Origin: Chryseobacterium sp. G0162
GTDB taxonomy: Bacteria > Bacteroidota > Bacteroidia > Flavobacteriales > Weeksellaceae
Assembly: GCF_003815715.1 (NCBI RefSeq)
Contig: NZ_CP033922.1
Location: forward strand, 1,116,001-1,180,000
DNA: 64,000 bases
Direction: 5' to 3'
Below the pieces are notes generated by a model that was given only the letters and a program-made list of their open reading frames with translations, was not told the origin of the DNA and did not search any database. The position numbers were made by a program, and so were the translations under genes. This document shows positions 56,129-63,957 of the stretch, one piece after another (position 1 is the first letter of the stretch; every line of letters begins with the position of its first letter).

Positions 56129-56874
56129 TAGAGTAGATTTTTTAAAGTTAGATTTGAATTGATTAGAATATCTGTCGGAAACGGCTCTTTTGAATCAATA
56201 AGGCTTTTCCAAGGGATTACCAAGTTTCCTTTAATCGGATTATGGCTGTTGACCAAATGGCTGAAATAAGAATTGAAAAAATAGTTTTCCCATTTCTTAG
56301 TAAACTCTTCGAGTGATGCGGAACTTTTAATGTTTACGTCGACCGTTCCCATACAAACACTTCCGCTTTCGTAAACATTAAAGAACGGAGCGTGAAATAG
56401 TGGTGTATCTGTATTGGGGCGTTGGTCTGTCTCCAATGCGAATATTTTCATTCCCTGCTTATTGGCACACCATAGCAAAGGTGGCACATTCGCTAAACCA
56501 TTTGGAATGGAAAGCTTTTCGGTAAATAGTAACTGTCGTTCCTGTGCTTTTGTGTACCAGACCACTTTTCCATTTTCCGATGTATCTATAAATAGTACAG
56601 TTTCAGAAATAATACCACTTGGTCTTAGAAAATCTTTTTCTTTCTTATTTTGAATATTTAAAGATTTGGAGAGTCGTTGTGCCTCCCTTACAGTCAAAGG
56701 GTGGGCATTGACAGGGTTTCCATTAGGGTCAATATCAAAATGTTCAACATAACCATCGCGATTATAATCTTCTGTCTCATAAAAGACCAGTGCTGATTTA
56801 GGATAGTAAAGTGTTCCAAAATTATTGGTTATGTCGGTTTCTTCGTTCTTAATTGTATTGGCTGTATTTCTCAT
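56128..56874 (-). CDS. PRTRC system protein B (E2-like candidate)
   Basis: 248 residues. The C-terminal region has PFFNVYESGSVCMGTVDV with Cys174, which resembles the HPN...G.VCL segment preceding the active-site Cys of ubiquitin-conjugating enzymes, then a helical SLEEFTKKWENYFF. PRTRC B has been linked to the prokaryotic E2-like group; I recall this from the family literature and could not check it. It overlaps the ThiF gene by one base. Confidence 0.7.
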   Translation of the reverse strand: MRNTANTIKNEETDITNNFGTLYYPKSALVFYETEDYNRDGYVEHFDIDPNGNPVNAHPLTVREAQRLSKSLNIQNKKEKDFLRPSGIISETVLFIDTSENGKVVWYTKAQERQLLFTEKLSIPNGLANVPPLLWCANKQGMKIFALETDQRPNTDTPLFHAPFFNVYESGSVCMGTVDVNIKSSASLEEFTKKWENYFFNSYFSHLVNSHNPIKGNLVIPWKSLIDSKEPFPTDILINSNLTLKNLL

Positions 56875-56918
56875 AGCTTGTTTTTATAATTGAATTATTT
56901 GCGCCGTGTATGCACAGA

Positions 56919-58094
56919 TTAGTTGAGCAATCGGCACAATTCGTTTAAGACCTTAAACAACTGATTTTCAAAATCAAGGTTTTTATCCAATATATCACTT
57001 CCGTCAAAGGTTTTAAAAATCATTGGTTGCTGTGTTTCAGCATATTCGTTGAACTCATTATTGACCATACTCGTTAGATTATCATAAATCAATCCGTCAC
57101 TCTCGGCAAAAAAGGAAATATATTTATCCATTGCGATAACAGTTTCCTCATTATAATTGTCATCTCCCTCCATTTCTGAGGGCTTGTTTGCATTATTATA
57201 GTGGGCATTTCTGAAAATGCTTTCATTAGGGTAATCACAATAAAGTTTAAAGGTTTTTTCTGCCAATTGAAGGCATTCTTTATCAAACCTGTTTTTCGGT
57301 ATAAAACGTTTCAAGCGTTGCTCAAAAAAAAGAAGATTCTTAGCATTGGAAATTTTTTGTCCCATCATATCTCCGATGATTTCCGCCCGTTGAAGTTCTT
57401 TTTTGCAGATGTGGTTATCTTCTATTTCTTCGTCCTGCTCTATCCAATCAGTAAGCATTTCGTAATTCCAATAGAGATAAGAATCTTCCTGTCTGTAATA
57501 TGGAATATCTACATTTCTATACAGATAAGTGCATACGGACAATAGTAAGCAAGCTGCTTTTCTGTGTACCTTATTGCGGAGCAATTGATAAAGCGGTACG
57601 ACGGGAACATAAAACAAGGTTGCCCCTGTGTTGCATCTTTCTTCTATTGCAAAGCAAGTCTTACTCCCTTTTTCTATCAGCCTAACACTCTGCCAATTTT
57701 CAGTCTTGGTTTTCAACTGCGTTTCAATATCTCTCAAAGCAAGGCTGATATTGTATGGATAATTAAAATGCTGTGTCGGCATTGGGGTTATATCATAATG
57801 CTTTGCTAATTGAGAAAGGGACTTATAAAAATCCCTTTCTGTTTTAGCAGACTTACGTTTGCCCTGTGTTATTGTTATTTCATTCTCCTTTAATTTCGGC
57901 ATAAAGCAGGTTCTCAGAAAAGCATTGGAAGTTGGGAGATTGGAACGGATTTCCGTTGGTCTTTCTGAACTTCCGAACTGTCTTTTATCTGATGCATCCA
58001 TTGTGCGTATTCCCTCAATTGTAAGTGAAGTTGCCTTTGTTTTTTTTCTTCGGGAGGTTGAATTGTCCCCGATATGGTTTTTCGTTGCATTCAT
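56919..58094 (-). CDS. PRTRC system protein F
   Basis: 391 residues, mostly helical and charged. No catalytic motif I recognise. Assigned by size and place between PRTRC B and C. It may be a structural or adaptor component. The N-terminus is Lys/Thr-rich. A 44-nt gap separates it from B. Confidence 0.65.
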   Translation of the reverse strand: MNATKNHIGDNSTSRRKKTKATSLTIEGIRTMDASDKRQFGSSERPTEIRSNLPTSNAFLRTCFMPKLKENEITITQGKRKSAKTERDFYKSLSQLAKHYDITPMPTQHFNYPYNISLALRDIETQLKTKTENWQSVRLIEKGSKTCFAIEERCNTGATLFYVPVVPLYQLLRNKVHRKAACLLLSVCTYLYRNVDIPYYRQEDSYLYWNYEMLTDWIEQDEEIEDNHICKKELQRAEIIGDMMGQKISNAKNLLFFEQRLKRFIPKNRFDKECLQLAEKTFKLYCDYPNESIFRNAHYNNANKPSEMEGDDNYNEETVIAMDKYISFFAESDGLIYDNLTSMVNNEFNEYAETQQPMIFKTFDGSDILDKNLDFENQLFKVLNELCRLLN

Positions 58095-58184
58095 TTTATT
58101 TTTGTTTGTCAGTTTATGGTTGATGGTTGTTAGCTTTTAGATTGTAATTCTATCAACTGTCAACCAAAAACCATCAACTATTTA

Positions 58185-58403
58185 TTATCCTTTTGTTCCC
58201 ATCACACTTTCAAATTGATATTCAACAGCATCATCCTTGATTTTCGGTGCTGAAATTTTTGAAGTGGTCAGTATCGGGTACGTGTTGGCGTAAAAGTTCA
58301 TTACTGATTCTACGCTCCATTTTGGTTCAGGGTCAGGTAAACGTATTTCCTGTCCGTTATCTTTGAGTATAAAAACTCGGTCTAATAGGGTTGCAAGTAA
58401 CAT
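58185..58403 (-). CDS. PRTRC system protein C (ubiquitin-like candidate)
   Basis: 72 residues, small enough for a beta-grasp domain, with the C-terminal tail FESVMGTKG ending in Gly72. That end matches the need of E1-type activation, which adenylates a C-terminal glycine. Lies 11 nt downstream of PRTRC E and about 90 nt upstream of F. Family link to prokaryotic ubiquitin-like proteins is from memory. Confidence 0.7.
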   Translation of the reverse strand: MLLATLLDRVFILKDNGQEIRLPDPEPKWSVESVMNFYANTYPILTTSKISAPKIKDDAVEYQFESVMGTKG

Positions 58404-58414
58404 TTATAATATTT

Positions 58415-58957
58415 TTAAGATTCAACATTTTCATTGGTCGTTTCAGAGAATAGGCTTGGTGCAAAATGTTTCTCATATTCATCCTGCTTTTTGCGGATGA
58501 TTTCAGCATAATCGGGAAATTCCGATACTTTTGGAAGAGCTGACCACGCTTCTTTGTATTTGCCGTCTTTTTCGAGTTCTTCGGCTTTTTGCAAGGCTTC
58601 TTTGTACTTTTTATCTTTGCCTTCCTTTTCTTTTTTCTCCTTGTCGGATTTCTCCTTTTCCATTGCCGATTTCTTCTTGGCTTCTTCGACCTGTTTCATA
58701 AAACTTTCCATATCTACCATTAAGCCCGATGCGGTCTGCAATGGTGTCGAAATACTTTCAAAAAATCCGTTGTCCAATTCTTCCGCTGTCCCCCTTAAAT
58801 TGAGTGGCGGAATCGTTTTCCTTGCCTCGTCTCCGCATTGCTCATTGTTGAGCAATACGGAAAGAACGAAACTGTTTTCTGCCCCTTGTCGGAGTGTGAT
58901 TTGCAAATCTCCTGTAAGATTGAGTTTGCCTATCTGTCTGAAAAAATTGGTTTGCAT
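58415..58957 (-). CDS. PRTRC system protein E
   Basis: 180 residues: N-terminal beta-like domain (TLRQGAENSFVLSVLL...CGDEARKTIPPLNLRG), then a strongly charged Lys/Glu coiled coil and a helical tail. Assigned by size and place with C; unknown function, perhaps scaffolding. Starts with an overlap into the 80-residue gene upstream. Confidence 0.65.
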   Translation of the reverse strand: MQTNFFRQIGKLNLTGDLQITLRQGAENSFVLSVLLNNEQCGDEARKTIPPLNLRGTAEELDNGFFESISTPLQTASGLMVDMESFMKQVEEAKKKSAMEKEKSDKEKKEKEGKDKKYKEALQKAEELEKDGKYKEAWSALPKVSEFPDYAEIIRKKQDEYEKHFAPSLFSETTNENVES

Positions 58958-59172
58958 AATTTTGTTTTTAAAATTGATTTTTTACTATTTCTGTTATAAT
59001 TAATTTTATATTCATTATTTTGAATAATGCTCTGTAATAGGTTTCTTGCGTTTGTGGCATTCCAATCATCTTCTTTGGTCATATCCAAATAGTGTAATTT
59101 TTCATATTGTTTTACCATTTTGGCAATAATGTTCAATGCTTTATACTCCGTTTTGTCTGCGAGATTGCTCAT
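58930..59172 (-). CDS. Small plasmid protein, unknown
   Basis: 80 residues, helical; no family recognised. It overlaps PRTRC E's start by 28 nt and the tail of the broken gene at 59141-59348, so it belongs to the same operon. The Asn/Lys-rich C-terminus may be a read-in to the next gene. Confidence 0.5.
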   Translation of the reverse strand: MSNLADKTEYKALNIIAKMVKQYEKLHYLDMTKEDDWNATNARNLLQSIIQNNEYKINYNRNSKKSILKTKLCKPIFSDR

Positions 59173-59348
59173 ATTGTTTTGATTTTAGTAGTTTTCCGTA
59201 CATATCTTTCCAAAACCTTCTCAGTCTTTTATCTAATTCTGAAAATTCTTTGTTTGTATGTTCATATTCCTTACTCTGCTGTAATTTGGATAGCTTCATC
59301 AAGATTGGTTACTTTAATCTTGCAACCGTTTAAGTCTGTTACTCTCAT
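59141..59348 (-). pseudogene. Frameshifted small plasmid protein
   Basis: From the ATG at 59348 the frame MRVTDLNGCKIKVTNLDEAI ends early at 59271. Shifting the frame continues QSKEYEHTNKEFSELDKRLR and so on to a stop at 59141. One or two bases lost around 59275-59280 would explain it. Its start overlaps the stop of the gene before it by ATGA, typical of coupled genes. Could be decay, or a sequencing error. Confidence 0.6.
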
Positions 59349-59788
59349 TGTTGTTGAGTTAATTGATATAATGAAAATTCTTCTGTCCAAAATTCTTCGC
59401 CTGTCTGTTTTCCAAAAGCGTTGTAAATGGCATTTCCGTTTTTATAGACTTGCATTTGGTAGCAATTCAGATTATTTTCGGGTTGCAAAAATTTTTTCAA
59501 ATCCTCTTTTTCCAATTCGATAAAAATCCTGCTTCTCTCCGAAAGCCATTCTTCAACTTAGGGATAATTTTCTTCCGAAAATTTGAAAAACTCTACATTG
59601 GTATCGGCATAATTCAGCCATTTTAAATCATAATCATTTTCCAAAGGCTGTACGGATTCGAGCCTTTTCTTTTGGATTTCTTGCCATTCTCCCGAAATGT
59701 GAATAATGGCAAAATCGCCATTATCCCATTCACTGTTGGTTATTGTTTTTATCAGTAAATATTCTGTTTGTTGAAGTGATGTTTTCAT
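59345..59788 (-). pseudogene. Small plasmid protein interrupted by an in-frame TAA
   Basis: The ATG at 59788 starts a 76-codon frame that ends at TAA 59558-59560 (after SEENYP). In the same frame, codons continue for another 70 residues (VEEWLSERSRIFIELEKEDL..., CYQMQVYKNGNAIYNAFG) to a TGA at 59345 that overlaps the next gene's ATG. A 147-residue protein was probably present originally. Function unknown. Confidence 0.65.
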
Positions 59789-60277
59789 TTATGCAATTTT
59801 TTGTTTGTTATTATTTATTTTCCTGTCTAATAGGATTCTCATAATCTCCTCTTTGTAATCGTAATTTTCACCTTCGAATTCGTAACAATCTGTATCTACA
59901 TTGTAGATGAAGTCTTGAAAGTCACATTGATTGAGAAAATAATCCTGTAAGATTTGGTTTTCGCATATGGTCTTGCCAAAAACCATACAGCCAGATTCTT
60001 CGTAATTCAATACAAATCCGACATCGTAATGATTTGCAACAATCCATAATACTTCGATATTTGGACTCCATCTCGTCTCATAATTGAAAGAACATTCATC
60101 TGTTTCACTTCGATAAATTTCAAAGAAGTGACCGTTTTTGCTCTTGACAAAATCGGGCAGTTGTCCAATATTTCCTTTAGTTTCCTTTTCTATCATTTCT
60201 TGAAATACATTCGAGACTTTGTCCAAAACCTCTTGATTTCCTGTGAATGTTACTTTATTGTTGCACCAATTTGCCAT
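59789..60277 (-). CDS. DUF1281/YubB-like plasmid protein
   Basis: 162 residues from the ATG at 60277, since the longer frame from 60466 runs through the neighbouring gene. MANWCNNKVTFTG is the typical start of the YubB/DUF1281 family found on plasmids and phages, and the rest is rich in aromatic residues (ANHYDVGFVLNYEESGCM). Function unknown, perhaps a ferredoxin-like fold. It lies 13 nt downstream of the 70-residue gene. Confidence 0.7.
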   Translation of the reverse strand: MANWCNNKVTFTGNQEVLDKVSNVFQEMIEKETKGNIGQLPDFVKSKNGHFFEIYRSETDECSFNYETRWSPNIEVLWIVANHYDVGFVLNYEESGCMVFGKTICENQILQDYFLNQCDFQDFIYNVDTDCYEFEGENYDYKEEIMRILLDRKINNNKQKIA

Positions 60278-60290
60278 AATATTTGTTGTA

Positions 60291-60503
60291 TTAATTGTTG
60301 TTTTCGTAAATGTATGTTCCGCTTGTTTTGAAAGGGTCTTTTCCCTCTGTAAGACGGATTTCTGATTTGAATTTTCTTGAAAGACTTTTTGCATACCGTA
60401 TTGCTGTCGTTCTCTCGCAATAGAATTGGGAAAAGACCTCCACCTTTTCCCAATCATTCTTATCACTTTTTGGCTTCATCTGAAAGTTATATTGTGCTTC
60501 CAT
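60291..60503 (-). CDS. Small conserved plasmid protein
   Basis: 70 residues, basic (FQMKPKSDKNDWEKVEVFSQ and FYCERTTAIRYAKSLSRKFK). Overlaps in another frame with the longer, spurious start of the gene downstream. Starts 12 nt after the SSB stop, so probably in the same operon. Function unknown. Confidence 0.55.
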   Translation of the reverse strand: MEAQYNFQMKPKSDKNDWEKVEVFSQFYCERTTAIRYAKSLSRKFKSEIRLTEGKDPFKTSGTYIYENNN

Positions 60504-60515
60504 ATTTGAATGCTT

Positions 60516-60911
60516 TTAGAATGGTAAATCATCGTCCGTATCTTCCGCAAAAGCATTGGACTTTTGTGGCTGTGAAGCTGGTTGTTCTTCTGTGTCAGAC
60601 TTTTTTCCGCCTCCGTGTACTTTGATATTGGAAGTATGAAAATTCAGTCCCGATTTTATTTCTCCATCTTTTCCAATCCACGCACTAGCACTTGCTCTGC
60701 CTATAAGCTCTACTAATGTTCCCTTCGTTAAAATCTTAGCTACGTTGGCACTTAGCCAATAGGAGCAGTTATAATAAGTGGTCTGTTCTCTTAGTTCGCC
60801 TTGTTTGGTTTTAAATCTGTCATTGATGGCTACTGAAAAATTAACGACCTGTTTGTCATTTTTTAAAGTGTTGATTTCTGCGTTTTTTGTAATTCTGCCT
60901 ACGATGTTCAT
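60516..60911 (-). CDS. ssb: Single-stranded DNA-binding protein
   Basis: 131 residues: OB-fold with IVGRITKNAEI, VNFSVAINDRF and the YYNCSYW motif, then a Gly/Gln/Ser/Pro-rich linker and the acidic tip DTDDDLPF used by SSB to recruit partners. It protects single strands in replication and transfer. First gene of the minus-strand run that continues through PRTRC. Confidence 0.9.
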   Translation of the reverse strand: MNIVGRITKNAEINTLKNDKQVVNFSVAINDRFKTKQGELREQTTYYNCSYWLSANVAKILTKGTLVELIGRASASAWIGKDGEIKSGLNFHTSNIKVHGGGKKSDTEEQPASQPQKSNAFAEDTDDDLPF

Positions 60912-61160
60912 AATGCTAATTTTTGATTGTTAATAATTATTTTCGAGTTTGTTAAAATTTTCGAGTTGATTGATTTGGTTTCGAGGACACTCGTTTTTTT
61001 TACTGCTTATATCCAATTGGAAAAGCAGAATTATTTGTTGTTTTATTTTGTTGTTTTTTCCGTTGATGTCAAAGACCGTCTGCGATTTAATTGATTCGTA
61101 TAACTGAGGTTCCGTCTTTTTCTTTGCCGATGATCATAGGAAAGTATCAGGCATATAAAA
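60912..61160 (-). promoter_or_regulatory. Leader of the ssb/PRTRC operon with TTTCGAG repeats
   Basis: About 250 non-coding bases upstream of ssb. TTTCGAG occurs at 60941, 60959 and 60979 (spacings 18 and 20), as operator-like direct repeats next to the ssb start. No TAnnTTTG box is convincing on the minus strand. Confidence 0.45.
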
Positions 61161-61192
61161 CCACAATCCTCCAAAGCTTTGGAGGATTGTGG
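61161..61192 (-). terminator. 32-bp perfect palindrome, probable terminator
   Basis: A perfect 32-bp palindrome, followed on the minus strand by TTTTATA. It lies about 290 nt downstream of the Toprim protein gene, and so would end its transcript before the ssb operon. The short-looped stem forms easily as a hairpin or cruciform. Confidence 0.6.
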
Positions 61193-61478
61193 CTCGAAAT
61201 ATTTTTGTCCGAAGGATTCAGGAGTGTCTGAAAAAATTATTGGAACTCGTGGAAAGAATTTTTATAGAAACCCAAAAATATTTTTTTAGGTGAATGATGC
61301 TGTCCTACATTTGCAATAGTAAAAAGTCAAACATCAGTTGGAAGTGATTAAATAGACGGTATTGACAGTGGGAAAATTAAAATAAAGCATTGGGTAATTC
61401 TGCTTTTTTAAGGCTTTATAAGTTTATACTTCTTGAAATTTAATTGGTCTTTAAAATTATTTTCAGAATTTTTACATT
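61193..61478. other. Non-coding interval downstream of the Toprim gene
   Basis: About 290 bases without an ORF of note. On the plus strand it holds a TACATTTG (61306-61313) matching the -7 consensus, which has no gene behind it and would read antisense to the Toprim gene. Confidence 0.4.
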
Positions 61479-62321
61479 TTACTTTGTTGCACAAAACCAC
61501 TCGTTCAAATCCTTAAAATCTTTGTACAACAAAGAGCAATCTTCAACATTTTTATAGTTTTTCCGGATAACCTGTTTGATTGTAATTCCATTATCATCAT
61601 TATCCAGGAAAAGTGAGATTTTGTAATATTCTCTAAGTTTATCATCGACTTTAAAAAGCATTGCTGTAGAATTGAGAATCAAACAATCTGAAATTGAACT
61701 TTCTGCACTTTCCAAATTTTTAAAAGTCAGATAATCAAAAAAACCTTCAAAAACCACAATTTCATTAGAATTATTCAAATCATTTTTTATCAAAGTGACA
61801 TCTTTTTTGCCCAAACAGATTTTTGAATATTTACTTCGGATTTCAACACCTCCGGAATTATTGAAAAATCCAATCCCGAAATATTTCTTACCATTCAAAC
61901 GATACTCAATTTCTTTTACCAAATCTTTTTGTTCACACACTTTTCGGGATTTTAAATATTGAATTAAAGCAGGGTGCTGAATTTCATTTACTTTTATGAT
62001 TTGATAATTTTTGATTTGGACAGCTTCTTCAATCTGAGTATTATTTTGAACTGAGAAGTCAAATTTTTCAAGATACTTCAAAGCATCAGAAACTGAACAT
62101 CGATTCATTTGCTGAACTATTGAAATCACATCATAACTTTTCCCGGTTCCAAAATCAAATGCTTTATTTTTCACAAAATCAACAGACAAACTCGGGATTT
62201 TTTCCTCCCTGTCAAGCGCAAAGTAAAATGCAGTTTTCCGATTTTCTTTTGCAGGAAAAAGGCTGAACGATTCCAAAACTTTTCTTATATTCACTTTTTC
62301 TTTTACTTCTTCGCAATTCAT
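61479..62321 (-). CDS. Toprim-domain protein (primase-like, CHC2 fold without zinc ligands)
   Basis: 280 residues. The N-terminal region follows the primase CHC2 zinc-finger pattern (EEKIPSLSVDF, AFDFGTGKSYDVISIVQQM) but has no Cys/His cluster. The C-terminal half is a Toprim domain: VVFEGFFDYLTF (the catalytic Glu) and ISLFLDNDDNG (the Asp pair). It probably acts in replication or priming on the plasmid, next to the origin, or as a nicking accessory protein. Confidence 0.8.
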   Translation of the reverse strand: MNCEEVKEKVNIRKVLESFSLFPAKENRKTAFYFALDREEKIPSLSVDFVKNKAFDFGTGKSYDVISIVQQMNRCSVSDALKYLEKFDFSVQNNTQIEEAVQIKNYQIIKVNEIQHPALIQYLKSRKVCEQKDLVKEIEYRLNGKKYFGIGFFNNSGGVEIRSKYSKICLGKKDVTLIKNDLNNSNEIVVFEGFFDYLTFKNLESAESSISDCLILNSTAMLFKVDDKLREYYKISLFLDNDDNGITIKQVIRKNYKNVEDCSLLYKDFKDLNEWFCATK

Positions 62322-62347
62322 TTTTTTTCTTTTTTAAAGCAAATTTT

Positions 62348-62752
62348 TTATCCACATTTTCCTTTTTAATAAAAAAAAGACTTTTTAATTACTTTTAATA
62401 TACTTTTAATGAGGCATTGTATCGTCTTATAGTAAAGGTTTTGAGCCGCTTTTTCGGTGAGCGCAATTCCGAATTCTGGTGAGCGCAATTCCGAAAATAG
62501 AGTGACAGCAATTCCGAAAAAACAACAGTTTTCGGGTGAGTGCAATTCCGAATTCAACATTCTATTTTCATTCATTTTTAATACAAGACTCGTAGTTATC
62601 CACATTTTTTTATGCTTATCCATATTTCTAGTGGGTTTTGAATTTCGGAGTGACCGCAATTCCGAAATATCATTCAAAAATTTTGGCACTTTAACATTTT
62701 CTTAACTTCAGTGACCGCAATTCCGAATTCCGGTGAGCGCAATTCCGAATTC
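62348..62752. other. oriV: Probable oriV: seven iterons, DnaA boxes, AT-rich segment
   Basis: Seven direct repeats of about 20-21 bp with the core GCAATTCCGAA lie at 62456, 62478, 62501, 62535, 62649, 62710 and 62732. Perfect DnaA boxes TTATCCACA are at 62348-62356 and 62595-62603, with a near match at 62616. The rep gene ends inside the last iteron. Initiator binding sites, DnaA sites and AT-rich DNA are the parts of an iteron origin. Iterons here lie downstream (3') of the rep gene. Confidence 0.85.
62456..62752 (+). repeat. Seven iterons (RepB-type binding sites)
   Basis: Variants: GGTGAGCGCAATTCCGAATTC (full form) and GTGACCGCAATTCCGAA. Copies 1 to 4 are in a tight group (62456-62555) and copies 6 and 7 touch (62710-62752); copy 5 stands alone at 62649-62668. 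Close pairs have start spacings of 22-23 bp, about two helical turns; the other copies are spaced 34 to 114 bp apart. Confidence 0.85.
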
Positions 62753-63881
62753 AAATAATTATCGGGTAACCATTTGGTAATAATTCTCCCATTTTTGTAC
62801 GCCGATAAATTTGTATAATGTGTTCCTGAATTTCATTCAGAAATAATTTCCCCTGAAATTCCGTAGATTTAATTTCCTTCAATCGAGCAGTTCGGATAAA
62901 TTCTTTGAATGCCTTTTCTATCAAAACTCTGGTTTGTAGAACGTTTCTGTATTGATGGGAAAACTGGAGCATTTCATTTTCGTGCAGACCATATCTTTTC
63001 CTGATGTAACTTAATCTTTGTGCTATTTTTTCCGTATGGTTCAGATATGCTTCGCTTGATTCTAATTGTTCTCTTGTGTTACGAGATAAATTGTTGTTCA
63101 AAATGGTTTTAGTTAAATGAGGAATAATAAAGATTGAATCTCCTCTGTACTTGTAATTGAATGAAAGCGTGTTGAATGTATTCAAACTGGTTCTTGCAGG
63201 CTTCAAAAATTTGAAACAAAAATCCTTGGAAGTTTTATACTTCAATCCAAATTTTTTGTTCAGTGTAGACAGTTTTAAAACGGCTCCGTTTTCAGGCAGT
63301 TTTGCAAGCCAGATAGCGAAAATAATATGCTTATTGTTCCTGATATTGTACACCAAATTATACAAAACGTAATTGTATTCCGGGATGACCATTAGTTTCT
63401 TAAGCCAATAACTGCTGATTAAAAACGTGGTGTAACCTCTTTGGTCATAACTAGGTATAGAAATTAGTCCACCAAAAGTTTTGATTTCCTTGCCTTTGGA
63501 ATTAGTGGATTTGTACCAGCTCATTTTGAACTTCGTAAGAAATTCGTAAGCATCTACCACTTGCTTAGTAGAACCGCTTGGTGAAATTTTGCTGTTCCTG
63601 ATTTTTAAGGAAGCGAAAATATTGTTCTCAGTTTCAAACTCCTCATCAAACAAGGAGAGTTGTTTAGGTCGGTCTTCAGGCCGGAATTGCTCATTGCTGA
63701 TGGTAGAAACAATATTAAATATCACCCTAAGAGCATTGATGGGAATATCCGCAGCCTCGTGACCTTCGAAAATAAAATCGTCCACGAAATGGTTTCCCAA
63801 CCGAATTCTCTCAGGATTTACTTCATTATTACTTTCAAAATTCTTGCGGATCAACCGTAAATCCTTTTCCGGTACAGCCAT
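62751..63881 (-). CDS. repB: Replication initiator (RepB/Rep_3 family)
   Basis: 376 residues. Two winged-helix-type halves are expected; the sequence includes SLFDEEFETENN, SYDQRGYTTFLISSYWLKKL and an Arg/Lys-rich C-terminus. Similar to initiators of Bacteroidetes iteron plasmids. It should bind the iterons downstream and start replication. The stop overlaps the last iteron. Confidence 0.82.
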   Translation of the reverse strand: MAVPEKDLRLIRKNFESNNEVNPERIRLGNHFVDDFIFEGHEAADIPINALRVIFNIVSTISNEQFRPEDRPKQLSLFDEEFETENNIFASLKIRNSKISPSGSTKQVVDAYEFLTKFKMSWYKSTNSKGKEIKTFGGLISIPSYDQRGYTTFLISSYWLKKLMVIPEYNYVLYNLVYNIRNNKHIIFAIWLAKLPENGAVLKLSTLNKKFGLKYKTSKDFCFKFLKPARTSLNTFNTLSFNYKYRGDSIFIIPHLTKTILNNNLSRNTREQLESSEAYLNHTEKIAQRLSYIRKRYGLHENEMLQFSHQYRNVLQTRVLIEKAFKEFIRTARLKEIKSTEFQGKLFLNEIQEHIIQIYRRTKMGELLPNGYPIII

Positions 63882-63937
63882 AATAATGCTTCAATTTGGT
63901 TTAAAATTTCAGTCTTTATTTTCCTTCCTTATATTCT

Positions 63938-63957
63938 AAATTGATTAAAATCGATTT
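63938..63957 (-). promoter_or_regulatory. Imperfect inverted repeat upstream of repB
   Basis: AAATTGATT and AATCGATTT, separated by AA (one mismatch between arms), 57 nt before the repB start. Could be a site for autoregulation of the initiator, as is common for Rep_3 proteins, but it is weak evidence. No other gene in the remaining window edge. Confidence 0.35.

Noticed and set aside
62366..62705. Open frames of 82 and 107 residues on the two strands across the iterons
   Set aside because: The repetitive iteron sequence creates repeated peptides by chance; there is no family pattern.
62456..62752. CRISPR array
   Set aside because: Repeats are iterons with unequal spacing, adjacent to rep and DnaA boxes; no cas genes are present.
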